DNA of 64,000 nucleotides from positions 1 to 64,000 of the forward strand of contig NZ_VCLB01000007.1 of NCBI RefSeq assembly GCF_005924265.1, read 5' to 3'. Below are positions 7,915 to 15,049 of this stretch, in pieces (positions within the stretch are counted from its first letter, which is position 1; every line of letters begins with the position of its first letter). Below the pieces are notes generated by a model. The model worked only from the letters and a program-made list of their open reading frames with translations, was not told where the DNA came from and searched no databases. The stretch comes from Martelella lutilitoris. Lineage in GTDB: Bacteria > Pseudomonadota > Alphaproteobacteria > Rhizobiales > Rhizobiaceae. Both the position numbers and the translations under genes were made by a program.

Positions 7915-8962
7915 GCTTGTCGAGAAATGGCGGCTCGAGGGAGATCTTGTGCTCGACAGCGACCTTTCGACCTGGGGTGGCGCCGATGACTGGGTCTCCG
8001 ATCAGCCTGTAGCGCGATCGGGCGACGGGACGGTCTATATTCCGGCTTCATCTCTGGCGGGCGCGGTGCGCAGCTATTTCGAGTACTCTGGCGCGGCATT
8101 TGCTCACAACTCGGTCCATAATCGCATTTGGGGCAATATTCGTGGTCGCAGTTCAAAGTCTTCTCAAGAAGGCGACTATACGAGCTTTCTGCTTTTCGAT
8201 GATTGTTTGTTGAAGCCCGGCAATGGTGAGACCGTCTTGCGGCTGCGTGACGGTGTGTGGATCGACCGGGTTGAGGGAAGAGCCTCCTCCAATATCAAGT
8301 ATGATCGGGAGACGGTTTTGTCCGGGAACCGGTTCGGTTTCAGCCTGGTCGCGGAGATACCAGCGGATCCGGCGTTTGCGGATGCGGTCCGCGACACTTT
8401 CTTCATGATTGCCGAAGCTTTGAAATCGGGGCGGATTGCGCTTGGCGCTGCCAGTTCGCGCGGCATGGGGCAGGTTCATGCAGAAGAGCTGCACTGGCGC
8501 AAGCTCCCGCTCAACGACACAGCCGCGTTTCTTGACGCATTTGAAAATGGCGAATGGCTTTTGGCCTCGGGTCTTGAAGGTCGGTTGAAACGACTGAGCC
8601 GTCCGGGCCGGCTGGAAATCAAACTAAATTGGAGGCCGCTCGGTTCCGTCATGGTGAAGGAGAGCGGTGAGACGCTTGTGTTCGGTGCCTACCCGTTTTC
8701 CTCGCCGGTTTCTGGGCGCGTCGTACCGACCTTGCCGGGCTCGTCTGTTAAGGGCGCGCTCCGGGCTGCCGCCGAACGCATCATGGCAACATTGGCGGAG
8801 GAAGGTGAATACGGCAAAGACGATAGGGAGGGTTTTCGAGCGTATATTGCCCGGCACGACTTGGTTGTCGCCCTCTTCGGCCGTGACCGGGAGCCCGAGG
8901 AAGCTGAGGCTATGATGGAAAAAAAAGCCTGCCTGCGGGAAATCGGCCCTGAACTTTCATGA
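7904..8962 (+). CDS. Double-RAMP (Cas7/Csm3-like) protein, 5' part of a frameshifted gene
   Basis: The 352-residue frame contains one complete RAMP domain (LSTWGGADDW, VYIPASSLAGAVRSYF, GAASSRGMGQVHAEEL) and the first half of a second one from about residue 240 (LGSVMVKESGETLVFGAYPF, PTLPGSSVKGALRAAAE). It ends abnormally just after an A8 tract. Skipping one base there joins it to the downstream frame, where the second RAMP continues smoothly as PACGKSALNFHDVRAEGRF. The whole gene is therefore 7904-9509, about 535 residues. The ATG at 7904 has GGAGGTGG upstream; the open frame reaches back to 7859 inside the preceding gene. Reading: a fused pair of backbone subunits of the III-D complex, now split. 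Confidence 0.8.
   Translation: MARELVEKWRLEGDLVLDSDLSTWGGADDWVSDQPVARSGDGTVYIPASSLAGAVRSYFEYSGAAFAHNSVHNRIWGNIRGRSSKSSQEGDYTSFLLFDDCLLKPGNGETVLRLRDGVWIDRVEGRASSNIKYDRETVLSGNRFGFSLVAEIPADPAFADAVRDTFFMIAEALKSGRIALGAASSRGMGQVHAEELHWRKLPLNDTAAFLDAFENGEWLLASGLEGRLKRLSRPGRLEIKLNWRPLGSVMVKESGETLVFGAYPFSSPVSGRVVPTLPGSSVKGALRAAAERIMATLAEEGEYGKDDREGFRAYIARHDLVVALFGRDREPEEAEAMMEKKACLREIGPELS
8919..8926 (+). other. A8 tract at the frame change of the double-RAMP gene
   Basis: Eight consecutive adenines lie exactly where the coding frame changes from the upstream to the downstream RAMP half. The shift needed is +1, equivalent to the loss of one A or the gain of two. Such tracts are hot spots for indel mutation, sequencing error and RNA polymerase slippage, so the sequence alone cannot tell these apart. 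Confidence 0.7.
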
Positions 8963-8963
8963 T

Positions 8964-9509
8964 GTGCGTGCTGAAGGGCGTTTTTCCGTAACCCGCGCTG
9001 ACTGGGATCAACTGCTTGAACAAGAGAACTTTTCTTCCAACGGCGGTGGCGCCTTGTTCAGGGCCTCGTCTCCCGCCACTCATGTTGCCGTTGACCGTTT
9101 CACCGCAGCGCCGGCGGAGGGAAAGCTATTCTCCGCACTCGCCTTCGACAGGATGGAGTTTGAACCGATCTGCATTGATCTGGCCTTGGATCGGTTTGAA
9201 ACGGCGTGCGGCAATAATGCAAATGCCGCTCTTGCGTTGCTGCTTTGCGTGTTCAACGAGATGTTTCTCGAGGCAGTCCCGTTGGGCTATGGCGCGACGC
9301 GGGGTCATGGCTGGATAGCCCTGGACAAGATCGAGTTCAGACTGGATGGCAGTGTCCCGGAAGCTTTGCCCGGTGTTGCGGAGCTGGTCGAACTTGGAAA
9401 AGTGGTGCGCGCGGCTGCGGATGCAACGTACATGGCTGAAAAAATGCCGACGATCTTGAGAGACTGGAACGTCTATCTTGATCAAGGGGAGGTGGCTCAT
9501 GAGACCTGA
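8964..9509 (+). CDS. Double-RAMP protein, 3' part of the frameshifted gene
   Basis: This 181-codon open frame begins formally at a GTG with no ribosome site. Its N-terminus is the middle of a RAMP domain: RFSVTRADWDQLLEQ and THVAVDRFTAAPAEGKLFSALAF, a block that follows the fold's glycine-rich region in Csm3-type proteins, then GYGATRGHGWIAL. It makes sense only as the continuation of the frame ending at 8962. If that frame is not restored by slippage, this piece would probably not be translated and the complex would lack one Cas7-like unit. Its stop overlaps the start of csx19 by 11 bp. Confidence 0.75.
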   Translation: MRAEGRFSVTRADWDQLLEQENFSSNGGGALFRASSPATHVAVDRFTAAPAEGKLFSALAFDRMEFEPICIDLALDRFETACGNNANAALALLLCVFNEMFLEAVPLGYGATRGHGWIALDKIEFRLDGSVPEALPGVAELVELGKVVRAAADATYMAEKMPTILRDWNVYLDQGEVAHET

Positions 9510-10068
9510 CGCTCTGGCGGGGAGGCTTGTGCGAAGCCGATTTTCCGACCTCGATTTCGCGCAAGCTGTTCGTTCCGCTTTCGGAGACACCTTTGAAGGG
9601 ACAGGATTTTTCTTTGCCCCGACGGCCTATCGTTTTGTCCGCTTCCGGGACGGCGAAGCGTTTGCAGCGGACGGCGCAAGCCTTGATGTGTCGGCAATGG
9701 CATTTGAGGCAGTGGCCTTCGCGGAAAGTGGCATGACGTTGCGCTGGGTGCGCTCGGGTGCCAGCGGTAGTGCCTGTCTGATGACCCCGGTCTTGGGTGA
9801 AAACGAAGAGGCTGCATTCCACATCCCTGTGCCGCATCTGCTGTGGGGCGAGCCGGCTGCACCTGCTGAAAACGGCTGGACACGGCTGACCAGCGCCCGC
9901 ATCGGAACGCTGGATGTGCCCGCCGATATCGCCGATGGGCAACGCGCGCGTTTGATGTCGCAGGCGTGGTTTGCGGCGGACACTGATCGATGCGGCAATT
10001 CGCGCTTTCTGGGAACAACGTATTCGAGAATTGAAGCGATAGAACACAAACCGGGAGGCCTGAACTGA
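9499..10068 (+). CDS. csx19: Csx19-type protein (TIGR03984-like), III-D accessory subunit
   Basis: The 189-residue product has the features of the Csx19 group found in III-D operons: a beta-rich N-terminal half (GTGFFFAPTAYRFVRFRDGEAF), then MTLRWVRSGASGSACLMTP, a LLWGEPA block and a C-terminal block with LMSQAWFAAD and RFLGTTYSRIEAI. Family members are small, have unclear biochemistry and sit inside the effector operon, probably as complex components. The ATG at 9499 has GGGGAGG upstream. Its stop overlaps the next start as TGATG. Confidence 0.7.
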   Translation: MRPDALAGRLVRSRFSDLDFAQAVRSAFGDTFEGTGFFFAPTAYRFVRFRDGEAFAADGASLDVSAMAFEAVAFAESGMTLRWVRSGASGSACLMTPVLGENEEAAFHIPVPHLLWGEPAAPAENGWTRLTSARIGTLDVPADIADGQRARLMSQAWFAADTDRCGNSRFLGTTYSRIEAIEHKPGGLN

Positions 10069-12479
10069 TGTCGCGAACCGGTAAGCTGCTAATTATTGAT
10101 CCTGATCCGGAGGAGCCGGTATTTGAGATCGACACCGGTGTCGAGCGCCTGAAGGTCGACTGGGATTTCGACGGCACTGGCTTCTCCGACGGGGAACTGG
10201 TCACCTTCGATGATCCGGTCAGCGGGGGAGGCGCGCGGAAAATGGCTATGAATATCCGAAAAATCGGGCAGCATAACGCCGCAGCCGACCGTAACGCGCG
10301 GCAAGGCAATCGATCGGCTGCGCCGCGCCAACGAACAACGCTCCGCGACTTCCACAATCCCTACAACTTCATTCCGGCGCCCGAGCCGAAAAATGCCGCC
10401 GGGCTGGGACAGAAGCATCCTGCCGGTCATCACGCCTGGATTGACGGCCTCTGGTCGGGCGACTTCGATGTCACCATGACAGCGATGACGCCGCTTCTTA
10501 TTCCCGAACCCTTTGATGTCGAAGAGCAAAACGAGCACAAGACATTCCGCACGCGCGTGGATGCCGAAGGCAGACCGGTCATGCCCGTCACCGCGTTCAA
10601 GGGCATGCTGCGCAGCGCCTACGAAGCCGTCACCAATTCGCGGTTCGCGATCATGGATGGCAAGGAACGGCTCGCCTACCGGGAAAGCACCAATGCCGCG
10701 CGCGATGCTGCCGACACGCGGTTCCCCGCTCGGGTAAGCAAGAAGGACGGGAAGCTGGGACTTGAGCTTTTCATCCACCAGAATGCAGCGGGCGACCTCA
10801 AGCCGGCGCACGCGTGGCTGCCGGCCTTTGGCAATGAGACGTGGCGGCAGCCCCAAACCGGCGCGCGTGTTCGTGTAAATCTGGCGTATCTTCACTACAG
10901 CGACGTCAAGAATGGGAAAAAGATCGACTTTGATTTCTGGAGGGTGGCAGACCTCTGTATTGCTGAGGCCAACGGTCAACCGACCAAGACCGCAACATGG
11001 CAATCGAGAAAGCACGCCACCCTTTCGGCGCCGATCTTGAATTGCCCCGCGTATGTCTATCGAACCAATCAGAATTTCTCGACAAAACATGACGAGCGAG
11101 TCTTTTTCGACGATGGCAGTTATCAAGGTCCGCGGTGGGTCGAAATCAACGCTGAAATAGAGATGAAATGGTCGGAGCTTGTACGAAACTACCAGGCGAC
11201 AAACGAAAAGGTTCTGCGAGATCGGGAAAGCTCAAGACGAGAACCGGACGCTTACATCAACAGCCGCAACCCGGCTCTTTCGCGTCACGTGTACGACACC
11301 GATGGTGCCGGCTCGCCTGTTTTGAGGGAAGGCATGATGCTGTACGTGGATGTCGTCGATCCGGCTAACCTGTCGCGTGGCATCAAGGGGTTGGTTCCCG
11401 TGCTGGTCTCGCGCCAGCTTTTTGAGCGGTCGCCGCGTGACCTCCTGCCGGAAAAGCTGCACCCGGCTGCCAAGATTGATGAGCTTTCGCCTGCTGATCG
11501 GGTGTTTGGATGGGCGAACGAGGCCGGAGACGGGGCCTATCGCGGACAGCTTCGCATTGCGCCGATTACATGCGAAAAGGGCGGGGTTGAGCGTTTTGGC
11601 AACCAGAATGGCGTTTCGCTGCCGCTCGCGATTCTCGGGCAGCCCAAGCCGCAGCAATGGCGGTTTTATGGCGCCAGAAATACTGCCGGTGAACGCTATC
11701 CGGATGGGGAACGCGGGCCGGGCTATCGCGAAGGTGAGGGGCTGCGTGGCCGGAAGGTCTATCCGCATCATCGCGGCAACTCGAAGATTGACGGCTATTG
11801 GGATGCGGCGAAGGCGCTTCGGGATGCAAGCACAGACAACGGCCCTCAGGAGAGGGAATATGTACGGCGCAGGCCGAAAAGACAGCAATCCAGAGGGGGG
11901 CAGCGCGATTCACAGAACCGTTCCATGAAGGATTGGGTGAGGCCAGGAACGGTTTTCACAACCAGAATGTCCTTCAGCAACCTTACTTGCGAGGAACTTG
12001 GCGCGCTCTTGTGGCTGCTTAACCTGCCGGAAGATCACTATCACCGGTTTGGCGGTGGCAAGCCGCTCGGTTTCGGCTCGCTTCAGGTAAGAGGCGAGGG
12101 GCATTTCTGGCGGGCAGCTGAAAAGCGTACGGCAATCCGCAGTGTGTTCGGACAGGCAAAGCCGACAGGCGACCAGCCTGTACTCACGGCACAGTTCAAA
12201 AAGGCGATGCAGGGCGCCTATGGCGACGGTAAGGTCTTCGAGAGCATCCCTTTTATCGCGGCCTTTCTCAAAGCAGCAAAGGGATATGATAACCCTGTCC
12301 ATTATCCGCGCCTGGAAGGGCAGCAGGCAGCCGACGGCGAGACCTTTAGGTGGTTTCAGGAAAACCTAAAAAAGGGAGAGCGAGCGCAATCGCTCGGTCG
12401 GCTCTCCGGTGATGAGGGCCTGACCGCATGGCCCGATGGCAGAGAGAAAGACAGGGGCAGAAGAGGGGATCGTCGCTGA
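10068..12479 (+). CDS. RAMP-superfamily CRISPR protein of the TIGR03986 type
   Basis: An 803-residue type III complex subunit. After a charged leader of about 95 residues comes HNPYNFIPAPEP, the hallmark opening of TIGR03986 proteins. The first RAMP unit has FDVTMTAMTPLLIPEPF and PVTAFKGMLRSAYEAVTNSRF. A second unit closes with PGTVFTTRMSFSNLTCEELGAL and a glycine-rich loop at about 661-673 (FGGGKPLGFGSLQV). These proteins act as fused Cas7-like backbone units and may carry guide-target cleavage aspartates, which I cannot place with certainty. The gene is intact and coupled to csx19 by a TGATG overlap. Confidence 0.85.
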   Translation: MSRTGKLLIIDPDPEEPVFEIDTGVERLKVDWDFDGTGFSDGELVTFDDPVSGGGARKMAMNIRKIGQHNAAADRNARQGNRSAAPRQRTTLRDFHNPYNFIPAPEPKNAAGLGQKHPAGHHAWIDGLWSGDFDVTMTAMTPLLIPEPFDVEEQNEHKTFRTRVDAEGRPVMPVTAFKGMLRSAYEAVTNSRFAIMDGKERLAYRESTNAARDAADTRFPARVSKKDGKLGLELFIHQNAAGDLKPAHAWLPAFGNETWRQPQTGARVRVNLAYLHYSDVKNGKKIDFDFWRVADLCIAEANGQPTKTATWQSRKHATLSAPILNCPAYVYRTNQNFSTKHDERVFFDDGSYQGPRWVEINAEIEMKWSELVRNYQATNEKVLRDRESSRREPDAYINSRNPALSRHVYDTDGAGSPVLREGMMLYVDVVDPANLSRGIKGLVPVLVSRQLFERSPRDLLPEKLHPAAKIDELSPADRVFGWANEAGDGAYRGQLRIAPITCEKGGVERFGNQNGVSLPLAILGQPKPQQWRFYGARNTAGERYPDGERGPGYREGEGLRGRKVYPHHRGNSKIDGYWDAAKALRDASTDNGPQEREYVRRRPKRQQSRGGQRDSQNRSMKDWVRPGTVFTTRMSFSNLTCEELGALLWLLNLPEDHYHRFGGGKPLGFGSLQVRGEGHFWRAAEKRTAIRSVFGQAKPTGDQPVLTAQFKKAMQGAYGDGKVFESIPFIAAFLKAAKGYDNPVHYPRLEGQQAADGETFRWFQENLKKGERAQSLGRLSGDEGLTAWPDGREKDRGRRGDRR

Positions 12480-12598
12480 AGTTGCCAGTCTTTCTGAAAC
12501 TGCGGAGACTGGGTGGACCGAGACTGTCGCAAGCGGGTCGGCCGACGAGACACCGGGGACTTCGACAATAACGAGGCTCGTTTACAAGGAATGGATCG

Positions 12599-13159
12599 AT
12601 GGAACCTGTAACGGCTGAGGTCGCGCAACACGGCCTGATGATCTTTCAGGACGGCTGGTTCGAGGACAATTTCTTTGCTTGGCTGATCTTCTCCGTGGGC
12701 GCTGGCGCCGTTTCCGCGGGGTTGACGTTGCTTGTCCGACTTGTTCTCTCGCTCCCGGATCGCGGCTGGGTGTTGGAGATGCGCGGCTATGGTGACGCCG
12801 AGCAGGCGATCGTCCCTGAAGAGGCTCATCGCTTCCGCAACAGCCGTTTCGAGTTGTGGAAATTCGTCAAAAGCGTCGTGTCCGGCGCCTGCCTGATAAA
12901 GGGGCGGACGATCAAGAATGCGGAAGAACACGGCTGGTTTGTTATGGAGGAGCCTCAACACTCCTGGTTGAAGCGGCGGCTGCGCCGCGGTTGTGGTCGC
13001 ATTGTCATCGATTTCTCCAAGATTCCGAGGGAAAGCCTGGCAAGCGCCTGGTATGATGGACCGCCGAAGAACTGGATCGGCACGCCGAAATCGGAGCGGA
13101 CGTTGTTTGTCTCGCGCCATCCCGGCGCGAGGGACTGGCTTGAACGTCAGGGTTACTAA
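12599..13159 (+). CDS. Membrane-helix protein fused to the start of Csx16, cut by an in-frame UAA
   Basis: The 186-residue frame has one long hydrophobic helix (about residues 24-52, NFFAWLIFSVGAGAVSAGL onward), a soluble region of unknown family to about 165, and then RTLFVSRHPGARDWLERQGY. That last block is the diagnostic N-terminus of Csx16 (VVA1548 family). A UAA follows, and the rest of Csx16 continues in the same frame at 13160-13414. The intended product is probably about 270 residues: membrane helix, unknown domain, Csx16. Csx16 has been reported as a ring nuclease for cyclic tetra-adenylate. The membrane part could be an effector in the style of Csx23, but no homology is claimed. AAGGA lies 8 bp before the ATG. 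Confidence 0.65.
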   Translation: MEPVTAEVAQHGLMIFQDGWFEDNFFAWLIFSVGAGAVSAGLTLLVRLVLSLPDRGWVLEMRGYGDAEQAIVPEEAHRFRNSRFELWKFVKSVVSGACLIKGRTIKNAEEHGWFVMEEPQHSWLKRRLRRGCGRIVIDFSKIPRESLASAWYDGPPKNWIGTPKSERTLFVSRHPGARDWLERQGY

Positions 13160-13168
13160 GACATCGAC

Positions 13169-13414
13169 ATGCTTGCTCATCTCGACATCGAGACCGTTCG
13201 GGAGGGCGATCTGGTCATCGGCACGCTGCCGGTGAATATGATCGCCGACATTACTGAGCGTGGGGCAAGTTACCGGCATCTGGTCATGGAAGTGCCGGCT
13301 GAGCGCCGGGGTCAGGACCTGAGCGCCGAGGAAATGGAGGGTTATGGCGCGCGTTTGGAAGCATTCAGCGCCGGCCGTCCCTCCCGGCGCAAGGGTGCGG
13401 AAAGGCGACCTTAA
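13169..13414 (+). CDS. csx16: Remainder of Csx16 after the in-frame stop
   Basis: The frame reads MLAHLDIETVREGDLVIGTL and continues with PVNMIADITERGASYRHL, VPAERRGQDLSAEEM and GYGARLEAF, matching the body of Csx16: HLD, GD-V-IGTLPV, RG-x-x-LSAE-x-M and GARLE. It is in frame with 12599-13159, separated only by the UAA at 13157-13159 and three codons. An internal ATG at 13169 could start it, but it has no clear ribosome site and the product would lack the conserved FVSRHPGA segment. Either this is a broken gene or the window carries one base error. It is the last gene of the effector operon. Confidence 0.65.
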   Translation: MLAHLDIETVREGDLVIGTLPVNMIADITERGASYRHLVMEVPAERRGQDLSAEEMEGYGARLEAFSAGRPSRRKGAERRP

Positions 13415-13429
13415 GGGCGCGCACCGGCC

Positions 13430-13614
13430 TAGCGACATCCGGTTGGCATCGATCTGGTTCGTGGAAAATTCTCTATATACTTGAAAGTTAATTATAAATT
13501 ATCAGATTGAATAGCCGGAAAGAAGGTTTTTTTGTTGGAGGAGGTATTGAGAACCAGGATCGGGTGGAAAGCCATAAAAAAAGCGGCTATAGTTCAAAGG
13601 CTTCTGGTTAGTCG
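13430..13614 (+). promoter_or_regulatory. AT-rich leader of CRISPR array 2
   Basis: About 185 bp with long A/T runs separate the csx16 remnant from array 2. GTTAGTCG directly abuts the first repeat, as it does at array 1. No gene is visible. Confidence 0.45.
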
Positions 13615-13719
13615 GTCGACGAGACATTCCCGTTTGGAAGGGAACTGAAACCCCGCAGAAATTGAGGCCATCGCCTTCATCTGTCGACGAGACATTCCCG
13701 TTTGGAAGGGAGCAGGAGT
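13615..13719 (+). CRISPR. CRISPR array 2: one spacer between two repeats
   Basis: A full 37-nt repeat at 13615-13651 is followed by a 31-nt spacer (13652-13682) and a second repeat at 13683-13719 whose last nine bases are degenerate. The 5' part is GTCGACGAGACA and the 3' part ends GGAAGGGAACTGAAAC, the latter shared with array 1. The array runs toward the 3' end of cas6, between the convergent effector and adaptation operons. Confidence 0.75.
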
Positions 13720-13774
13720 CGCGCTCAGGCGATACCGGATGCGTGCTGGTGATGGAAATGGCTTGAATGTTCGC

Positions 13775-14734
13775 TCAGTCTGCGGGATAGAGCAGCGCGC
13801 ACCAGCCATGGCCATGGCGGGTGTCCTTGCCGGCGTGCACGACCGGAAGAAGCGATAAAAACGGCTCCAGCCCAGAAAAATCTCCGGTGAGGACGAGCAT
13901 GCCGCGCGTGTCTTCCATTGGAATTTTGCCATTGGCGCGGGTCGAGCGGCGTTCCCAGGCGTAGATGCTGCTGTCTTCCGTATCGATGGCGATCGCGCGG
14001 GCCTTTGCCCTGAGCGCCCCGAAATCGCAATCCAGCCTGCGGCCCTGCCAGAGGCCGAGACCTTCGACCCTGTCGATCAGTCCTGGCAACATCGCCGAAT
14101 AGTCAAAGCTCGCCCTGCCGTCGCTGGTCAGCCTGAGCGGTGACAGCAATTGCAGGCCGAGTACCGTCCCGAAGGTCTCGCAGGCGAGGCCCTCATGGGT
14201 CGTTACGGCATCATCGACAATCCGCCAGCGTGTTGCGAAACGGCCCTTGCCGATGCCGCCGGAGACCGTTCGGTAGACGACATCGCGCATGGCTGCGTGA
14301 AGCGCGGCAGCTAGGCCGAACAATTGCACCTCTATGACGGTGCGGGTCACGCCGTCTTCCATCCTGACCGGTGGTCCGGCCCTGATGACCCATGGCTTGG
14401 GGATCGCCCTCCCGCGCCGCAGCCGCCCGGCATCATTCCACAGAAGGTCGAGCAGGCTAGGGGGCGTGTTGCCGCAGGGCTTTCCAGCTATGGCCCCGGC
14501 GCTTGCAGTTTGCACGAGAACCGGCCAGAGCGCGCCGCGCAGCTTGCGGGCGATATCATGTCCCTGCCAGTCGAAAAAACGTCCCTCGACGAGAAAGCTC
14601 AGTGTGGTCCATGTGAAGCCGGCAAGCAGGTCTTCAGGGCCGGCCGGCGTCTGGACTTCCGCGAGGAAGGCGCGAAGCGCGGCGCCATCCATCCGTGCGA
14701 GTTTGGCCGAAAGGGCGTCGTAGCGGCTTTCCAT
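13775..14734 (-). CDS. cas6: Cas6 pre-crRNA processing endoribonuclease
   Basis: Cas6 cuts the repeat stem to release crRNAs for type III complexes. The 319-residue product ends with GLEPFLSLLPVVHAGKDTRH and GHGWCALLYPAD, matching the conserved glycine-rich C-terminal segment of Cas6 proteins carrying the DUF2276/Cas6 C-terminal domain. The N-terminal half (WTTLSFLVEGRFFDWQGHDIA, KLRGALWPVL) is more divergent. The catalytic histidine cannot be assigned with confidence. It is the last gene of the adaptation/processing operon, 23 bp after cas2. Its 3' end faces array 2. Confidence 0.8.
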   Translation of the reverse strand: MESRYDALSAKLARMDGAALRAFLAEVQTPAGPEDLLAGFTWTTLSFLVEGRFFDWQGHDIARKLRGALWPVLVQTASAGAIAGKPCGNTPPSLLDLLWNDAGRLRRGRAIPKPWVIRAGPPVRMEDGVTRTVIEVQLFGLAAALHAAMRDVVYRTVSGGIGKGRFATRWRIVDDAVTTHEGLACETFGTVLGLQLLSPLRLTSDGRASFDYSAMLPGLIDRVEGLGLWQGRRLDCDFGALRAKARAIAIDTEDSSIYAWERRSTRANGKIPMEDTRGMLVLTGDFSGLEPFLSLLPVVHAGKDTRHGHGWCALLYPAD

Positions 14735-14757
14735 GAATTGCGCCTTTCCAGCAGAGA

Positions 14758-15048
14758 TCAGAACAAAAGAAACGGGGCGCTGTCATCGACAATCGCCGGC
14801 CCGCCGAAGCTGCGACTGTGCTTGAGCCCAGTCGCCGTCACCACATAAACGCGCAGACTGTCGCCCCGATCAAGCCGCCGTTCCAGCCGTTCGGCCAACG
14901 CCTGGCATTGTTGGTGCGTGAGAAAGGCCTCGAAGACGGAAAATTGCACGCGCACGGCGTGGTCTTCGAGTATGGCAGCAACATTACGACGTTTGCGGTC
15001 GTCGCTGATGTCATAGGAAAAAACTGTGAAATGGCGCTGCTCTGGCAT
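14758..15048 (-). CDS. cas2: Cas2, adaptation complex subunit
   Basis: The 96-residue product starts MPEQRHFTVFSYDISDDRKR. Strand 1 ends in the Y-D-I-S-D-D-x-x-R motif that carries the conserved Cas2 aspartate, and VQFSVFEAFLTHQQCQALAERL is a typical second half. Cas2 bridges two Cas1 dimers in the spacer integration complex. The ATG lies one base after the stop of the RT-Cas1 gene (TGACATG), so the two are coupled. A longer frame reaching 15093 lies inside the RT-Cas1 gene and is not needed. Confidence 0.9.
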   Translation of the reverse strand: MPEQRHFTVFSYDISDDRKRRNVAAILEDHAVRVQFSVFEAFLTHQQCQALAERLERRLDRGDSLRVYVVTATGLKHSRSFGGPAIVDDSAPFLLF

Positions 15049-15049
15049 G

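Noticed and set aside
12436-12618. 60-codon open frame between the TIGR03986 gene and the membrane/Csx16 gene
   Set aside because: It overlaps the ends of both neighbours, has no recognisable domain and no clear ribosome site, so it was not reported as a gene.
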